From a bacterium (GTDB lineage: Bacteria > Patescibacteriota > Minisyncoccia > Phycocordibacterales > Phycocordibacteraceae), in contig JAHFML010000001.1 in the NCBI GenBank assembly GCA_023269085.1, forward strand, positions 75,966 through 108,577: a stretch of 32,612 nucleotides of DNA, written 5' to 3'. Below the pieces are notes generated by a model. The model was not told the DNA's origin, made no database searches, and saw nothing but the letters and a program-made list of their open reading frames with translations. This document shows positions 1 to 8,321 of this stretch, piece after piece. Numbering within the stretch: the first letter of the stretch is position 1; every line of letters begins with the position of its first letter. A program made the position numbers and the translations under genes.

Positions 1-267
1 GCCGGCAACGTCGTCTCCGCGAGCATTATCAGCGATCGTATGACGGGCCGCTCGCGCGGTTTCGGATTCGTCGAAATGGCGACCGAGGCAGAGGCGCAGG
101 CCGCTATTGATCGTTGGGACGGCAAGGATCTCGATGGGCGCACGCTCTCGGTCTCCTTCGCTCGCCCGCAGGGTGATCGTCCTCCTCGCCGCGACGGCGG
201 TTTCGGAGGCGGTGACCGTGGCGGCTTTGGTGGTGGTAACGGCGGCTACAGCCGCGGTGGCTACTAA
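1..267 (+). CDS. RRM-type RNA-binding protein with Gly/Arg-rich tail (5' end truncated by window)
   Basis: Frame 1 is open from base 1 (AGNVVSASIISDRMTGRSRGFGFVEMA...). It contains an RNP-1-like motif RGFGFVEM and a C-terminal RGG/FGGG tail, with stop TAA at 265-267. Confidence 0.9.
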   Translation, partial: AGNVVSASIISDRMTGRSRGFGFVEMATEAEAQAAIDRWDGKDLDGRTLSVSFARPQGDRPPRRDGGFGGGDRGGFGGGNGGYSRGGY

Positions 268-279
268 TCAGATTCGCTG

Positions 280-315
280 AGAGAACGCCCGCGCCTTTCG
301 GCGCGGGCGTTCTCT
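280..315 (+). terminator. Intrinsic terminator after RRM gene
   Basis: 16-bp perfect stem agagaacgcccgcgcc / ggcgcgggcgttctct with a tttc loop. Confidence 0.85.
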
Positions 316-318
316 TTG

Positions 319-327
319 TGCTAGCGT
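319..327 (+). promoter_or_regulatory. Putative extended -10 (TGCTAGCGT) for prmC, 6 nt before ATG
   Basis: TG-n-TAGCGT at 319-327, ATG at 334, no SD. Confidence 0.4.
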
Positions 328-333
328 AGTAGT

Positions 334-1137
334 ATGACCCGCGACGAACAGTGGCTGCTTGAGGAGAAGTATCACGGCGCGATGTCGCCCGAGTTCGCGA
401 CCGACCGCGAGCGGCTCGCCGCAGGCGAGCCGCTCGCGTATGTCATCGGCTCACAGCCTTTCCTCGGATTGAAAATCGCGCTCGACTCTCGCCCGCTCAT
501 CCCCCGAAGCGAGACTGAGTGGTGGGTCGAGCAGATGCTTGCGCACACGACGGGCGAACATTCGAAGGTGTTCCGCAGTGCGTCGGCACGAGGCACAGCG
601 ATTTTTCAGCAGAAAAATACGCGACCTTCGGATTTCGCCCGCCGTGTGCGTGTGTTAGATCTCTGCGCCGGTTCGGGCGCGATCGGCTGTGCTGTCCTCG
701 CGCGCATCCCGAATGCGCATGTCTCTTTCGGCGAGATCGATCCGGCGCACGAGGCGACTATGTATAAAAACATTCGCGACAACAATCTCGACGAGACGCG
801 CGCGAGCGTTCGCATCGGCGATCTCTTCACGCCCTTTGCAGGCAAGCAATTTGACATCATCGCCATCAACCCGCCCTACATTCCCGCTGATCGTGAGCTC
901 GACTCGAGCGTCATCGAGCACGAGCCGCATACCGCGCTCTTCTCGGGTGTCGACGGCCTCGACCTTATCCGCCACATCGCCGCCGAGCTCCCCCGCTATC
1001 TCGCACCGGGCGGCACGGCATGGATCGAGTGCGACAGCGCCCACGCCGAGGCTGCTCGCGACTTATTCCTCGCACAGGGATTCCCCTCCACAATCCTCAC
1101 CGACCACTACGGCCGCCCGCGCGTCATCCGTATCTGA
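334..1137 (+). CDS. prmC: Peptide chain release factor N5-glutamine methyltransferase
   Basis: Contains VLDLCAGSGAIG (SAM binding) and NPPYIP (NPPY motif), plus HemK-like N- and C-terminal ends. Confidence 0.93.
   Translation: MTRDEQWLLEEKYHGAMSPEFATDRERLAAGEPLAYVIGSQPFLGLKIALDSRPLIPRSETEWWVEQMLAHTTGEHSKVFRSASARGTAIFQQKNTRPSDFARRVRVLDLCAGSGAIGCAVLARIPNAHVSFGEIDPAHEATMYKNIRDNNLDETRASVRIGDLFTPFAGKQFDIIAINPPYIPADRELDSSVIEHEPHTALFSGVDGLDLIRHIAAELPRYLAPGGTAWIECDSAHAEAARDLFLAQGFPSTILTDHYGRPRVIRI
558..635 (+). repeat. Candidate palindromic insert in prmC
   Basis: Outer arms cgaaggt (563-569) / accttcg (624-630); inner hairpin atttttc-agca-gaaaaat (601-618); encodes EHSKVFRSASARGTAIFQQKNTRPSDF, where a short linker is expected. 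Confidence 0.5.
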
Positions 1138-1143
1138 TATACT
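1135..1143 (+). promoter_or_regulatory. Putative extended -10 (TGATATACT) for hisS, overlapping prmC stop codon
   Basis: TG-n-TATACT; its TGA is the prmC stop codon; ATG is 8 nt downstream at 1152. Confidence 0.55.
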
Positions 1144-1151
1144 CAACTCAT

Positions 1152-2417
1152 ATGGCTGACCTCTCAACCGACCCCTACAAGGGCGTACGTGATTTTTATC
1201 CCGCTGATTGGGCACGCATGCAGGCGATGTTTACCCGCATGCGCGCGACGCTCGCCGCGTGGGGGTATGAGGAGTACGCCGCCTCGCCGCTTGAGCGCAC
1301 CGAGCTCTACGAGGCGAAGACGTCTGACGAAATAGTAAACGAACAAACCTACACCTTCACCGACCGCGGCGATCGAAGTGTGACGCTCCGCCCCGAGATG
1401 ACGCCGACCTTGGCGCGGATGGTCGCGGGCAAACGCGGCGAGCTCGCCTTCCCGCTCCGATGGTTCTCTATACCGAACGTCTTCCGCTATGAGCGGCCGC
1501 AGAAGGGGCGCTTGCGCGAACACTATCAGCTCAACGTCGATCTCGTCGGCGCGGCGGGAAGCGAGGCGGATCTCGAAGTCATCACGCTCGCGTCTAATCT
1601 GCTCAAAGCTTTTGGTGCCAAAGAGAGCAACTTCATCATCCGCGTCAACTCGCGCGCACTTCTCACTAACGCGTGCTCCGTCGCGGCGCTCTCTCCTGAT
1701 GCAACGCGCGAGTATCTCCGTCTGCTCGACAAGAAGGCAAAGATGCCGCCCGAGGATTTCGCCATCGCGCAGAGCGCCATCACGTCAAGAGACCCGCTCG
1801 CTATCGTAAACGACGCGAGCGAATATCCCGAAGTCGCAGAGCAGAAGCGCGCGCTCCTCGACACGATTACGGCGCTCGCCGTACGCGGGGTCAACAATGC
1901 CGTCTTCGACCCGACGCTCACGCGCGGCTTCGACTATTACACCGGCATCGTCTTCGAGATCTTCGACACCAATCCTGCCAACCCGCGCTCACTCTTCGGC
2001 GGCGGCCGCTTCGACCGGCTCGTGACGCTCTTCGGTGGTGTCGCCATTCCCGCCATCGGCTTCGGCATGGGTGACGTCACGCTCGCCGACTTCCTCGCGA
2101 CGCACGACCTCACCCCGAGCTCGGGCGACGAGAAGCCTGAGCTCTACCTCGGGACACCAACAAGCGCCGACATCCCCGCGGCGCAATCCTTCGCCGCGAC
2201 CCTGCGTGCCGAGGGTTCGCGCGTCTTCGTCAATCTCACCGAGCGCGCGCTTGGCGACCAGATCAGAGACGCCGTGAAGCGCGGCATCCCGAACTTCGCG
2301 GCCTACGGCGCCGACGAGGTCGCGAGCGGGACTCTCCGCATGAAGACGCTCGCCACGAGCGAAGAAGCCGTGCTCCCCTTTTCAGAACTCCCGGCTCTCT
2401 TGCGCGCTCATCATTAA
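1152..2417 (+). CDS. hisS: Histidyl-tRNA synthetase
   Basis: MADLSTDPYKGVRDFYPADW start; class II motifs TLRPEMTPTLARM, FRYERPQKGRLREHYQ, GFDYYTGIVFEIF. The ORF-track start at 1020 is an upstream extension overlapping prmC. Confidence 0.93.
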   Translation: MADLSTDPYKGVRDFYPADWARMQAMFTRMRATLAAWGYEEYAASPLERTELYEAKTSDEIVNEQTYTFTDRGDRSVTLRPEMTPTLARMVAGKRGELAFPLRWFSIPNVFRYERPQKGRLREHYQLNVDLVGAAGSEADLEVITLASNLLKAFGAKESNFIIRVNSRALLTNACSVAALSPDATREYLRLLDKKAKMPPEDFAIAQSAITSRDPLAIVNDASEYPEVAEQKRALLDTITALAVRGVNNAVFDPTLTRGFDYYTGIVFEIFDTNPANPRSLFGGGRFDRLVTLFGGVAIPAIGFGMGDVTLADFLATHDLTPSSGDEKPELYLGTPTSADIPAAQSFAATLRAEGSRVFVNLTERALGDQIRDAVKRGIPNFAAYGADEVASGTLRMKTLATSEEAVLPFSELPALLRAHH

Positions 2418-2425
2418 TCTTAGTC

Positions 2426-3010
2426 ATGCGCGCCATCACCTTCGACATCGAATCGATCTCCGACTCCGTGGTGCGCGGCCACGTCGATGTGAACGAGCAG
2501 GAGCTCATCGTCGTCGCTATCCACGACTCTCTGACCGGCGAGTACACGTCATTCTCAAGAGAAGAATTGCCGCGCCTCTGGCCGATACTCGAGCACGCCG
2601 ACTTCCTCATCGGCTATAACTCCGACTCTTTCGACATTCCTCTTCTCAATCGCTACTACCCGGGCGACCTCACGCAGGTGCACTCGCTCGATCTCCTCGT
2701 CGAAGTGCAGAAGGTGCTCGGTCGACGACTCCGGCTCCAGGCGCTCGCCGAGGCGACCCTCGGCCGCGGCAAGTCGGGCGACGGGATGAAGGCCGGCGAG
2801 TGGTGGCGCGAAGGCAAGCAGGATCTCGTGCGGAAATATTGCATCGACGATGTGCGTCTCACGCGCGAGCTCTACGACTATGCGATAGAGCACGGGAAGC
2901 TGAAGTTTAAGGACCTGCGCGACATCCGCGATATCAAGCTCGACACCACGCACTGGGGCGTCCGCTCGAGCGCCGTCCTACCCTCCCTCACCCACGCCTT
3001 CCCGATTTGA
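2426..3010 (+). CDS. DEDD-type 3'-5' exonuclease / RNase H-like fold protein
   Basis: ITFDIESISD (DxE), LIGYNSDSFDIPLL, and YCIDDVRLTRELYDYA (YxxxD-like) give a ribonuclease H-like exonuclease pattern. Confidence 0.8.
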   Translation: MRAITFDIESISDSVVRGHVDVNEQELIVVAIHDSLTGEYTSFSREELPRLWPILEHADFLIGYNSDSFDIPLLNRYYPGDLTQVHSLDLLVEVQKVLGRRLRLQALAEATLGRGKSGDGMKAGEWWREGKQDLVRKYCIDDVRLTRELYDYAIEHGKLKFKDLRDIRDIKLDTTHWGVRSSAVLPSLTHAFPI

Positions 3011-3044
3011 TACTCTCGGAGCTTTTATTTGGTATGCTAGTGAT

Positions 3045-3719
3045 ATGCAAAGCAAATTGACGGTGCCAATCGCGATTGTTGCCGGCGGGCTGGTGATTGC
3101 GATGGCGGTGTATGTGACGACGCCCAAGCGCGCGCCGAGCATGGGTGGCAACCCCGCGCTCGTGCGCCCCGTCGACGCGAGCGATCATGTCTTCGGCAAC
3201 CCCAACGCACCCGTGAAGATTGTCGAGTATTCTGACTTCGACTGCGACTATTGCCAAGGATTCGACTCAACAATGCGCGAGATCATCGGGAGTTCGGGCA
3301 CGAAGGGTCGTGTCGCCTGGGTCTATCGCGAATTCCCGCTCACCGAGCTCCACCCGAATGCGCTCTCGAGCGCCGAGGCAGCCGAGTGCGCGGCGCTCGC
3401 GGGCGGCAGTGATGCATTCTGGAAGTTCACGGATATTCTTTTCAAAAACCAACCGGTCGACCCGACGCAGTACGGCACCTATGCGAAGAACGCCGGCGTG
3501 ACGAGCGAAGCCTTTGCAACTTGCTTTATGAACGCTTCGACCACCGTCTTCTCGCGCATCATGGCCGACCGGACAAACGCCTTCGCAGTCGGTGCCGAGG
3601 GTACGCCATATTCTCTCATTGTCGTCGACGGGAAGGCCCCGGTCGTCATGAGTGGCGCCTACGACTATGAAGAGGTGAAGCAACTGATCGACGACACGCT
3701 CGCCGGGCTCGCGCGCTAG
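3045..3719 (+). CDS. DsbA-family thioredoxin-like oxidoreductase, membrane anchored
   Basis: N-terminal hydrophobic helix (IAIVAGGLVIAMAVYV), VEYSDFDCDYCQGFD (CxxC), GTPYSLIV cis-Pro region. Confidence 0.88.
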   Translation: MQSKLTVPIAIVAGGLVIAMAVYVTTPKRAPSMGGNPALVRPVDASDHVFGNPNAPVKIVEYSDFDCDYCQGFDSTMREIIGSSGTKGRVAWVYREFPLTELHPNALSSAEAAECAALAGGSDAFWKFTDILFKNQPVDPTQYGTYAKNAGVTSEAFATCFMNASTTVFSRIMADRTNAFAVGAEGTPYSLIVVDGKAPVVMSGAYDYEEVKQLIDDTLAGLAR

Positions 3720-6640
3720 CGCAATCCGCGTACAGCCGCTACGAGATCGCAGTAGTCGCACGTTTCTTTGTCGCAGTCCGCCGTGAAGGCGGATCCGTCG
3801 GCGATCGCTTGCGCGGCTTGTATGAGTTCGGTCTCAAGCGCCGCAACTTCAGCATCGGTGACCGTGAATGTCCGCAGGATACACCTCCCCTTCTCGTCCG
3901 GCTCGACGAAGTGAAGCGCGCCGTCGCGCATCGCGTAGCGGCCGTCCTTAGCAAGAAGCAATTTATAAAAGACGAGCTGACGATAATAATCGCCATCGGC
4001 GGCCTTCGTGAGCCCGCGAATCTCGTTCTCGCTCTTCGCCTTGCCCGTCTTGTAGTCAATCACCGTAACGGTGCCGTCCTCGGCGAGATCGAGCCTGTCG
4101 AGCTTGCCCGAGAGCGGCACCTCGCCAACACCCGGCACCGTGAGTGACGCGGTCACCGCAAATTCTGATTCGCGAGCACGAGGGAGCGCCGCGCCCTCTT
4201 GCGTCAGATACGCACGCAAGGTGTCTTCACCCTTCCCTCCAAGTTCATCGCGATCGCGCTCGGTGAGCGGCAGATGCGCGAGCGTCGCGTGAAGTGTCGC
4301 GAACGCGCTCTCGAGCGGATCTCGGGCATGAGTGAGCGCATCAACAGAGGCCTTCAACCCGGCGTGCACTGCCGTGCCGAAGAGCATCGAGAGCGACGGC
4401 GCGTCCGGTAGCTGGAGTAGCGTACGGAAATAATACTGCCACGGCGACTGCACATAATTATTAAAACCCGTGGGCGAGAAGCCGCGCGCGAGGAGACGCT
4501 CCTTCAAGAAAGAGGGGTCGAGGACCGCGCGCGCGGCATAGGGCGCGGCGGCTGTCGCCGCCGCGCCCTGCGCGCCCGCCACAATGTGCCCGATCAAATC
4601 TGCGAGGAACCGAAGCGGCGTCTGCGAACGATCTTCGTCGGTCACCAGAGAACGCGTGATGAAGACGCTGTCGCGAGCGCGGGTGAGCGCGACATAGAGC
4701 AGGCGGCGCACGTCATGCTCGTCATCATCGCTCTCACGAAGGAGCGAGAATTCGCTCGCCTTCCCGCGGATCCACTTCTCGTCGGTCGCATGAGCGATGA
4801 TGACGTGCGAGAACTCGAGCCCCTTTGCGCCATGCGCCGTCATGAGCCGTACGCCCGCATGCCGCGTGCGCGGGCGACGGAGCTTGAGCTCATGTGCCTC
4901 GATCATCTCGAGGCGCATGAGCAGGTCCTGCGCCGTCGCGGCCGGCTTCTCGCTCGTGAGGAGCGCCGCCTCGTCCATGAAGCCTTCATACGCTTCATAG
5001 GCATCTTCGCTCTCGGCGAGCGTGAGGAGGCCTGCGGTGAAGCCGCTCTCGTCGGCAAGGCGAGCGAGCCACGCGACCACGGGTGTCGACGACATCTCTT
5101 CAGAGAGCTTCTGCAAGCGCTGTAGCCACGCGCGCATCTCGCCCGCCTCGCACTGTTCAAGAATCCGCACGAGCGGAGCGCCCGCACGTGGCCGCGCGAG
5201 GAGCCGCATGCGTTCTTCGAGCGCGAGTGGCGCACCCGGGATGAAGAGCGCGCGAGCGAGCGCCGCATCTCGCGAGAGGTCAGTGAGCGCGCGGATAAGC
5301 GAGATGAAGAGTCGCACGGCTGGATGCGCGAGCGCGCTCGCCTCAGCGCTCACATGGTCCTCGGGGATGCCCGCGCGACGCAAATAGTCAGCGAGCGCGA
5401 GCACGTCGGCATTCTTCTTGGTCAAGATGGCAATGTCTTCATACGACACGCCGCTCGCGTGGAGTATCTCGATGTGCGCGCGAATCGCTTCCCGCTCAGC
5501 GCGCGGCGTGTCACAGACGACCTCCTCGATAACACCACCCGTGCCGCGCACCGCGGTGAGCTCGGGGCGGAGCGCCGGGTCCGGCGCGGGCGCGGGCGCG
5601 ATGAGGTCGTGCGCGGCCTTGAGTATCGCGCCGCGTGAGCGATAGTTCTCGTCGAGCGAGATGAGCTTCGCCTCAGGATATTTCGCTTTGAAGTAGAAGA
5701 ATGAAGCGAGCGACGCGCCTTGGAAGCGATAGATCGCCTGCTTCTCGTCGCCGACGATGAAGAGGTTCGGCGCGCCATCGAAGTCGGTGATGAGCTCGAG
5801 GAGCCGGTTCTGCGCCGGGTTCGCGTCCTGATGCTCATCGGCGAGGACGAACTGCGAGCGCTCGCCGACCTGCGCGCGGAACCCCTCGTCGCTCTCGAGG
5901 CCGCGTATCGCCTCGGCAATCAAGTCTTCATAATCATAGAGCGACTCGCGCTCGAGCGCCGCCTCGTATGCCGCGAAGAGCTGCGCGACTTCGAGATGCT
6001 TCTCGAGCTTCTCGCGTCGACGCGTATAATCGCCCTTCTCTTGGCCGATATACTTCCCGCTTTTATGCACCCGTTCTGGTTCGCCAAGCAGGAGCTCATG
6101 CTCCCGTGTGAGCTCCGCGAGATACTGCGCGGGCGTGTAATGCTCCTTCTTCAACTCGCTCATGAAGGCGAGGAGCTTCGACGCCGAGCGGTACGGATCC
6201 TTCGCGCTGCGAATCTTCGTATACGACCCCGCGTCGAGTAGCTCCTCCATGAGTACGACACCGCGCACCTCGGAGAGCGGCGCGCCCTGCGCGATACGCG
6301 GGAAGAGGTCGCTTCGGAGCTCGAGTATCGACCGTGCGAAGCCGTGGAAGGTCGCGACTCGCACGCGATACGCCGCGCCGCCGATAAAGGAGGCAAGCCG
6401 CGTGCGCAGGGCGGTCACGGCGCTCTCGGTGAAGGTGAGTGCGAGGATCTCGTCGGGTGTGGTGCCGGTCGACTTCTGCAATATGTTGCCGATGCGGAGC
6501 GCGAGCATCTGCGTCTTGCCGGTCCCTGGGCCCGCGACAACCATCACCGGCCCGTAGAGCGCGTCGACGGCCTCCTTCTGCTTCGCGTTTAGCTTCGCGT
6601 ACGCCTCGTCATAGGCCGTGGTCGTTATCATGCTTCTCAT
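3716..6640 (-). CDS. UvrD/PcrA-type ATP-dependent helicase fused to C-terminal PD-(D/E)XK (RecB/AddB-like) nuclease
   Basis: AGPGTGKTQMLALRIGN (Walker A), LADEHQDANPAQ (Walker B), DENYRS, TAHGAKGLEF, VALTRARDSVF; C-terminus VIDYKTGKAK and CDKETCDYC (Fe-S-like cysteines). Confidence 0.92.
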   Translation of the reverse strand: MRSMITTTAYDEAYAKLNAKQKEAVDALYGPVMVVAGPGTGKTQMLALRIGNILQKSTGTTPDEILALTFTESAVTALRTRLASFIGGAAYRVRVATFHGFARSILELRSDLFPRIAQGAPLSEVRGVVLMEELLDAGSYTKIRSAKDPYRSASKLLAFMSELKKEHYTPAQYLAELTREHELLLGEPERVHKSGKYIGQEKGDYTRRREKLEKHLEVAQLFAAYEAALERESLYDYEDLIAEAIRGLESDEGFRAQVGERSQFVLADEHQDANPAQNRLLELITDFDGAPNLFIVGDEKQAIYRFQGASLASFFYFKAKYPEAKLISLDENYRSRGAILKAAHDLIAPAPAPDPALRPELTAVRGTGGVIEEVVCDTPRAEREAIRAHIEILHASGVSYEDIAILTKKNADVLALADYLRRAGIPEDHVSAEASALAHPAVRLFISLIRALTDLSRDAALARALFIPGAPLALEERMRLLARPRAGAPLVRILEQCEAGEMRAWLQRLQKLSEEMSSTPVVAWLARLADESGFTAGLLTLAESEDAYEAYEGFMDEAALLTSEKPAATAQDLLMRLEMIEAHELKLRRPRTRHAGVRLMTAHGAKGLEFSHVIIAHATDEKWIRGKASEFSLLRESDDDEHDVRRLLYVALTRARDSVFITRSLVTDEDRSQTPLRFLADLIGHIVAGAQGAAATAAAPYAARAVLDPSFLKERLLARGFSPTGFNNYVQSPWQYYFRTLLQLPDAPSLSMLFGTAVHAGLKASVDALTHARDPLESAFATLHATLAHLPLTERDRDELGGKGEDTLRAYLTQEGAALPRARESEFAVTASLTVPGVGEVPLSGKLDRLDLAEDGTVTVIDYKTGKAKSENEIRGLTKAADGDYYRQLVFYKLLLAKDGRYAMRDGALHFVEPDEKGRCILRTFTVTDAEVAALETELIQAAQAIADGSAFTADCDKETCDYCDLVAAVRGLR

Positions 6641-6660
6641 CCTACCGCGCGGCTCGCTAA

Positions 6661-6688
6661 TTGACTAACAATATAAAGAGCGTATAAT
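6661..6688 (+). promoter_or_regulatory. Sigma-70 promoter TTGACT-16-TATAAT
   Basis: TTGACT at 6661-6666, TATAAT at 6683-6688. Confidence 0.7.
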
Positions 6689-6725
6689 GCCCGCAGAACC
6701 AACCAACCCCGAAAAAGGAGGGGAT

Positions 6726-6911
6726 ATGCTCAAGTTCATCAAGAAAGTACTCGCCGAGCGGGCATTCGTAAAAAATCTTCGGCGCGCGCTCTGCGACTGT
6801 GAGCGCGAATCGGGCGTTGCGAAGCTCGCCTGCGTCGTCTTCAAGTCGCGCTTCGGTATCCCTGAAGCGCGTGCCGACCAGCTCGCCCAACGTGTCTGGG
6901 ACGAGAAATAA
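6726..6911 (+). CDS. Small orphan protein (61 aa), basic, two close cysteines
   Basis: Strong SD aaaggagggg just upstream of ATG 6726, preceded by a promoter and followed by a terminator: MLKFIKKVLAERAFVKNLRRALCDCERESGVAKLACVVFKSRFGIPEARADQLAQRVWDEK. The ORF-track ATG at 6687 lies inside the -10 box. Confidence 0.75.
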   Translation: MLKFIKKVLAERAFVKNLRRALCDCERESGVAKLACVVFKSRFGIPEARADQLAQRVWDEK

Positions 6912-6915
6912 CAAC

Positions 6916-6945
6916 CGAGCCGCGCTACGAAAGTAGCGCGGCTCG
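6916..6945. terminator. Bidirectional intrinsic terminator between the small ORF and sigma factor gene
   Basis: 13-bp perfect stem cgagccgcgctac / gtagcgcggctcg, GAAA loop, followed on + by attcttttt. Confidence 0.85.
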
Positions 6946-6984
6946 ATTCTTTTTATTAGGGATATCGTAAGTCCCTATTTTTAG

Positions 6985-8292
6985 TTAGTACGACTTCAGG
7001 TGCCGCGCTTTGTCGTGGGTGCGGATTTTCTCGAGCGCCTTCGCCTCGATCTGGCGGATGCGTTCGCGCGTGACGCCGAACTCCTTCCCCACTTCTTCGA
7101 GCGTATGGTAGACGCCGTCCATGAGGCCGTGGCGCATTTCGAGAATCTTGCGTTCCTTCGGCGAGAGGTCGTTCAGAATCTCGCGCACTTGCTCTGAGAG
7201 GATGCGCTCCGAAGATTCCTGTACCGGCGAGGGGATGCGGTCATCGGGGATGAAGTCGCCCAGCGTCGACTTCTCGTCATCATCCGAGCCAATCGGATTC
7301 TCAAGCGAGAGCGTGTCCTGATTGATCTTCTCGATCTGATAGATCTTCTCCGGCTCGACGCCCATCTCTATCGCTATCTCCTCTGCCTGCGGGTCGCGGC
7401 CGAGTGCTTGCGCGAGACGGCGGCTGACCTGCTTATATTTGGCAATCGTCTCGACCATGTGGACAGGGATGCGGATAGTACGCGACTGGTCGGCGAGCGC
7501 GCGTGTAATCGCCTGGCGGATCCACCACGTCGCGTAGGTCGAAAACTTGTAGCCCTTCTTCCAATCGAACTTGTCGACGGCGCGGAAGAGGCCAAGGTTC
7601 CCCTCTTGGATAAGGTCGAGGAGGGTGAGGTCGGGTGAGCGGCCGACATACTTCTTGGCAATAGAGACGACGAGACGCAGGTTGCTCCGCGCGAGGATGT
7701 TGCGCGCTTCGGCATCGTTCTTCTCGATGCGCTTCGCGAGCTCGCGCTCCTCGGCGGCGGTGAGGAGCGGGTATTGCCCGATCTCGCGCAAATAAATCTG
7801 TATCGAATCATAGCTCGTCGAGTGGCGATCCTTGATGTTGCGCGTCGCGAGATACTCGTCGGCGGCGTCCTCAAGCATACCGCCTTCGAGCACGTCGACA
7901 CCGGCCGTCGCGAAGCGCTCGTAGAGCGACTCGAGGAAGCTGACGTCATCTTCGACATGCGGGAACGACTTCAAGATCTCGTTGTAGGTGACATAGCCGC
8001 GCTCCTTACCCTTCTCGATGAGCTGTTCGGCAGTGAGGGTCTTCTGCTCGAGCGCCTTCGCCTTCGCGCCCTTCGCCGCGACGCGCACGACCTGCTTCTT
8101 GGAGTGGAGCTTCAGAGGCGCTTTCTTCGGCGCGACTTTCTTGAGTATCTTCTTGACTGCCTTCTTCGGAGCAACTTTCTTAGGTGCAGACTTCTTGACC
8201 GCCTTCTTCGGGGCGGATTTCTTCACGACTTTCTTTGCTTGCCCCGAGCTTGGTCGAGTGGCCTGCTTTTTCTTGGTGACAGGTTTCGTCAT
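6985..8292 (-). CDS. rpoD: RNA polymerase sigma-70 factor with Lys/Ala/Pro-rich N-terminal tail
   Basis: [48 protein letters not shown], and [25 protein letters not shown] (regions 2-4). Confidence 0.95.
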   Translation of the reverse strand: MTKPVTKKKQATRPSSGQAKKVVKKSAPKKAVKKSAPKKVAPKKAVKKILKKVAPKKAPLKLHSKKQVVRVAAKGAKAKALEQKTLTAEQLIEKGKERGYVTYNEILKSFPHVEDDVSFLESLYERFATAGVDVLEGGMLEDAADEYLATRNIKDRHSTSYDSIQIYLREIGQYPLLTAAEERELAKRIEKNDAEARNILARSNLRLVVSIAKKYVGRSPDLTLLDLIQEGNLGLFRAVDKFDWKKGYKFSTYATWWIRQAITRALADQSRTIRIPVHMVETIAKYKQVSRRLAQALGRDPQAEEIAIEMGVEPEKIYQIEKINQDTLSLENPIGSDDDEKSTLGDFIPDDRIPSPVQESSERILSEQVREILNDLSPKERKILEMRHGLMDGVYHTLEEVGKEFGVTRERIRQIEAKALEKIRTHDKARHLKSY

Positions 8293-8321
8293 AGGTATGA
8301 AAATAAAATAAAAAAGTTGGG

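Noticed and set aside
8225-8270. ATRPSSGQA segment in the sigma-factor tail as another element
   Set aside because: Composition differs from the Lys-rich repeats, but the DNA (cccgagcttggtcgagtgg) is not a clean palindrome and no second copy is in the window.
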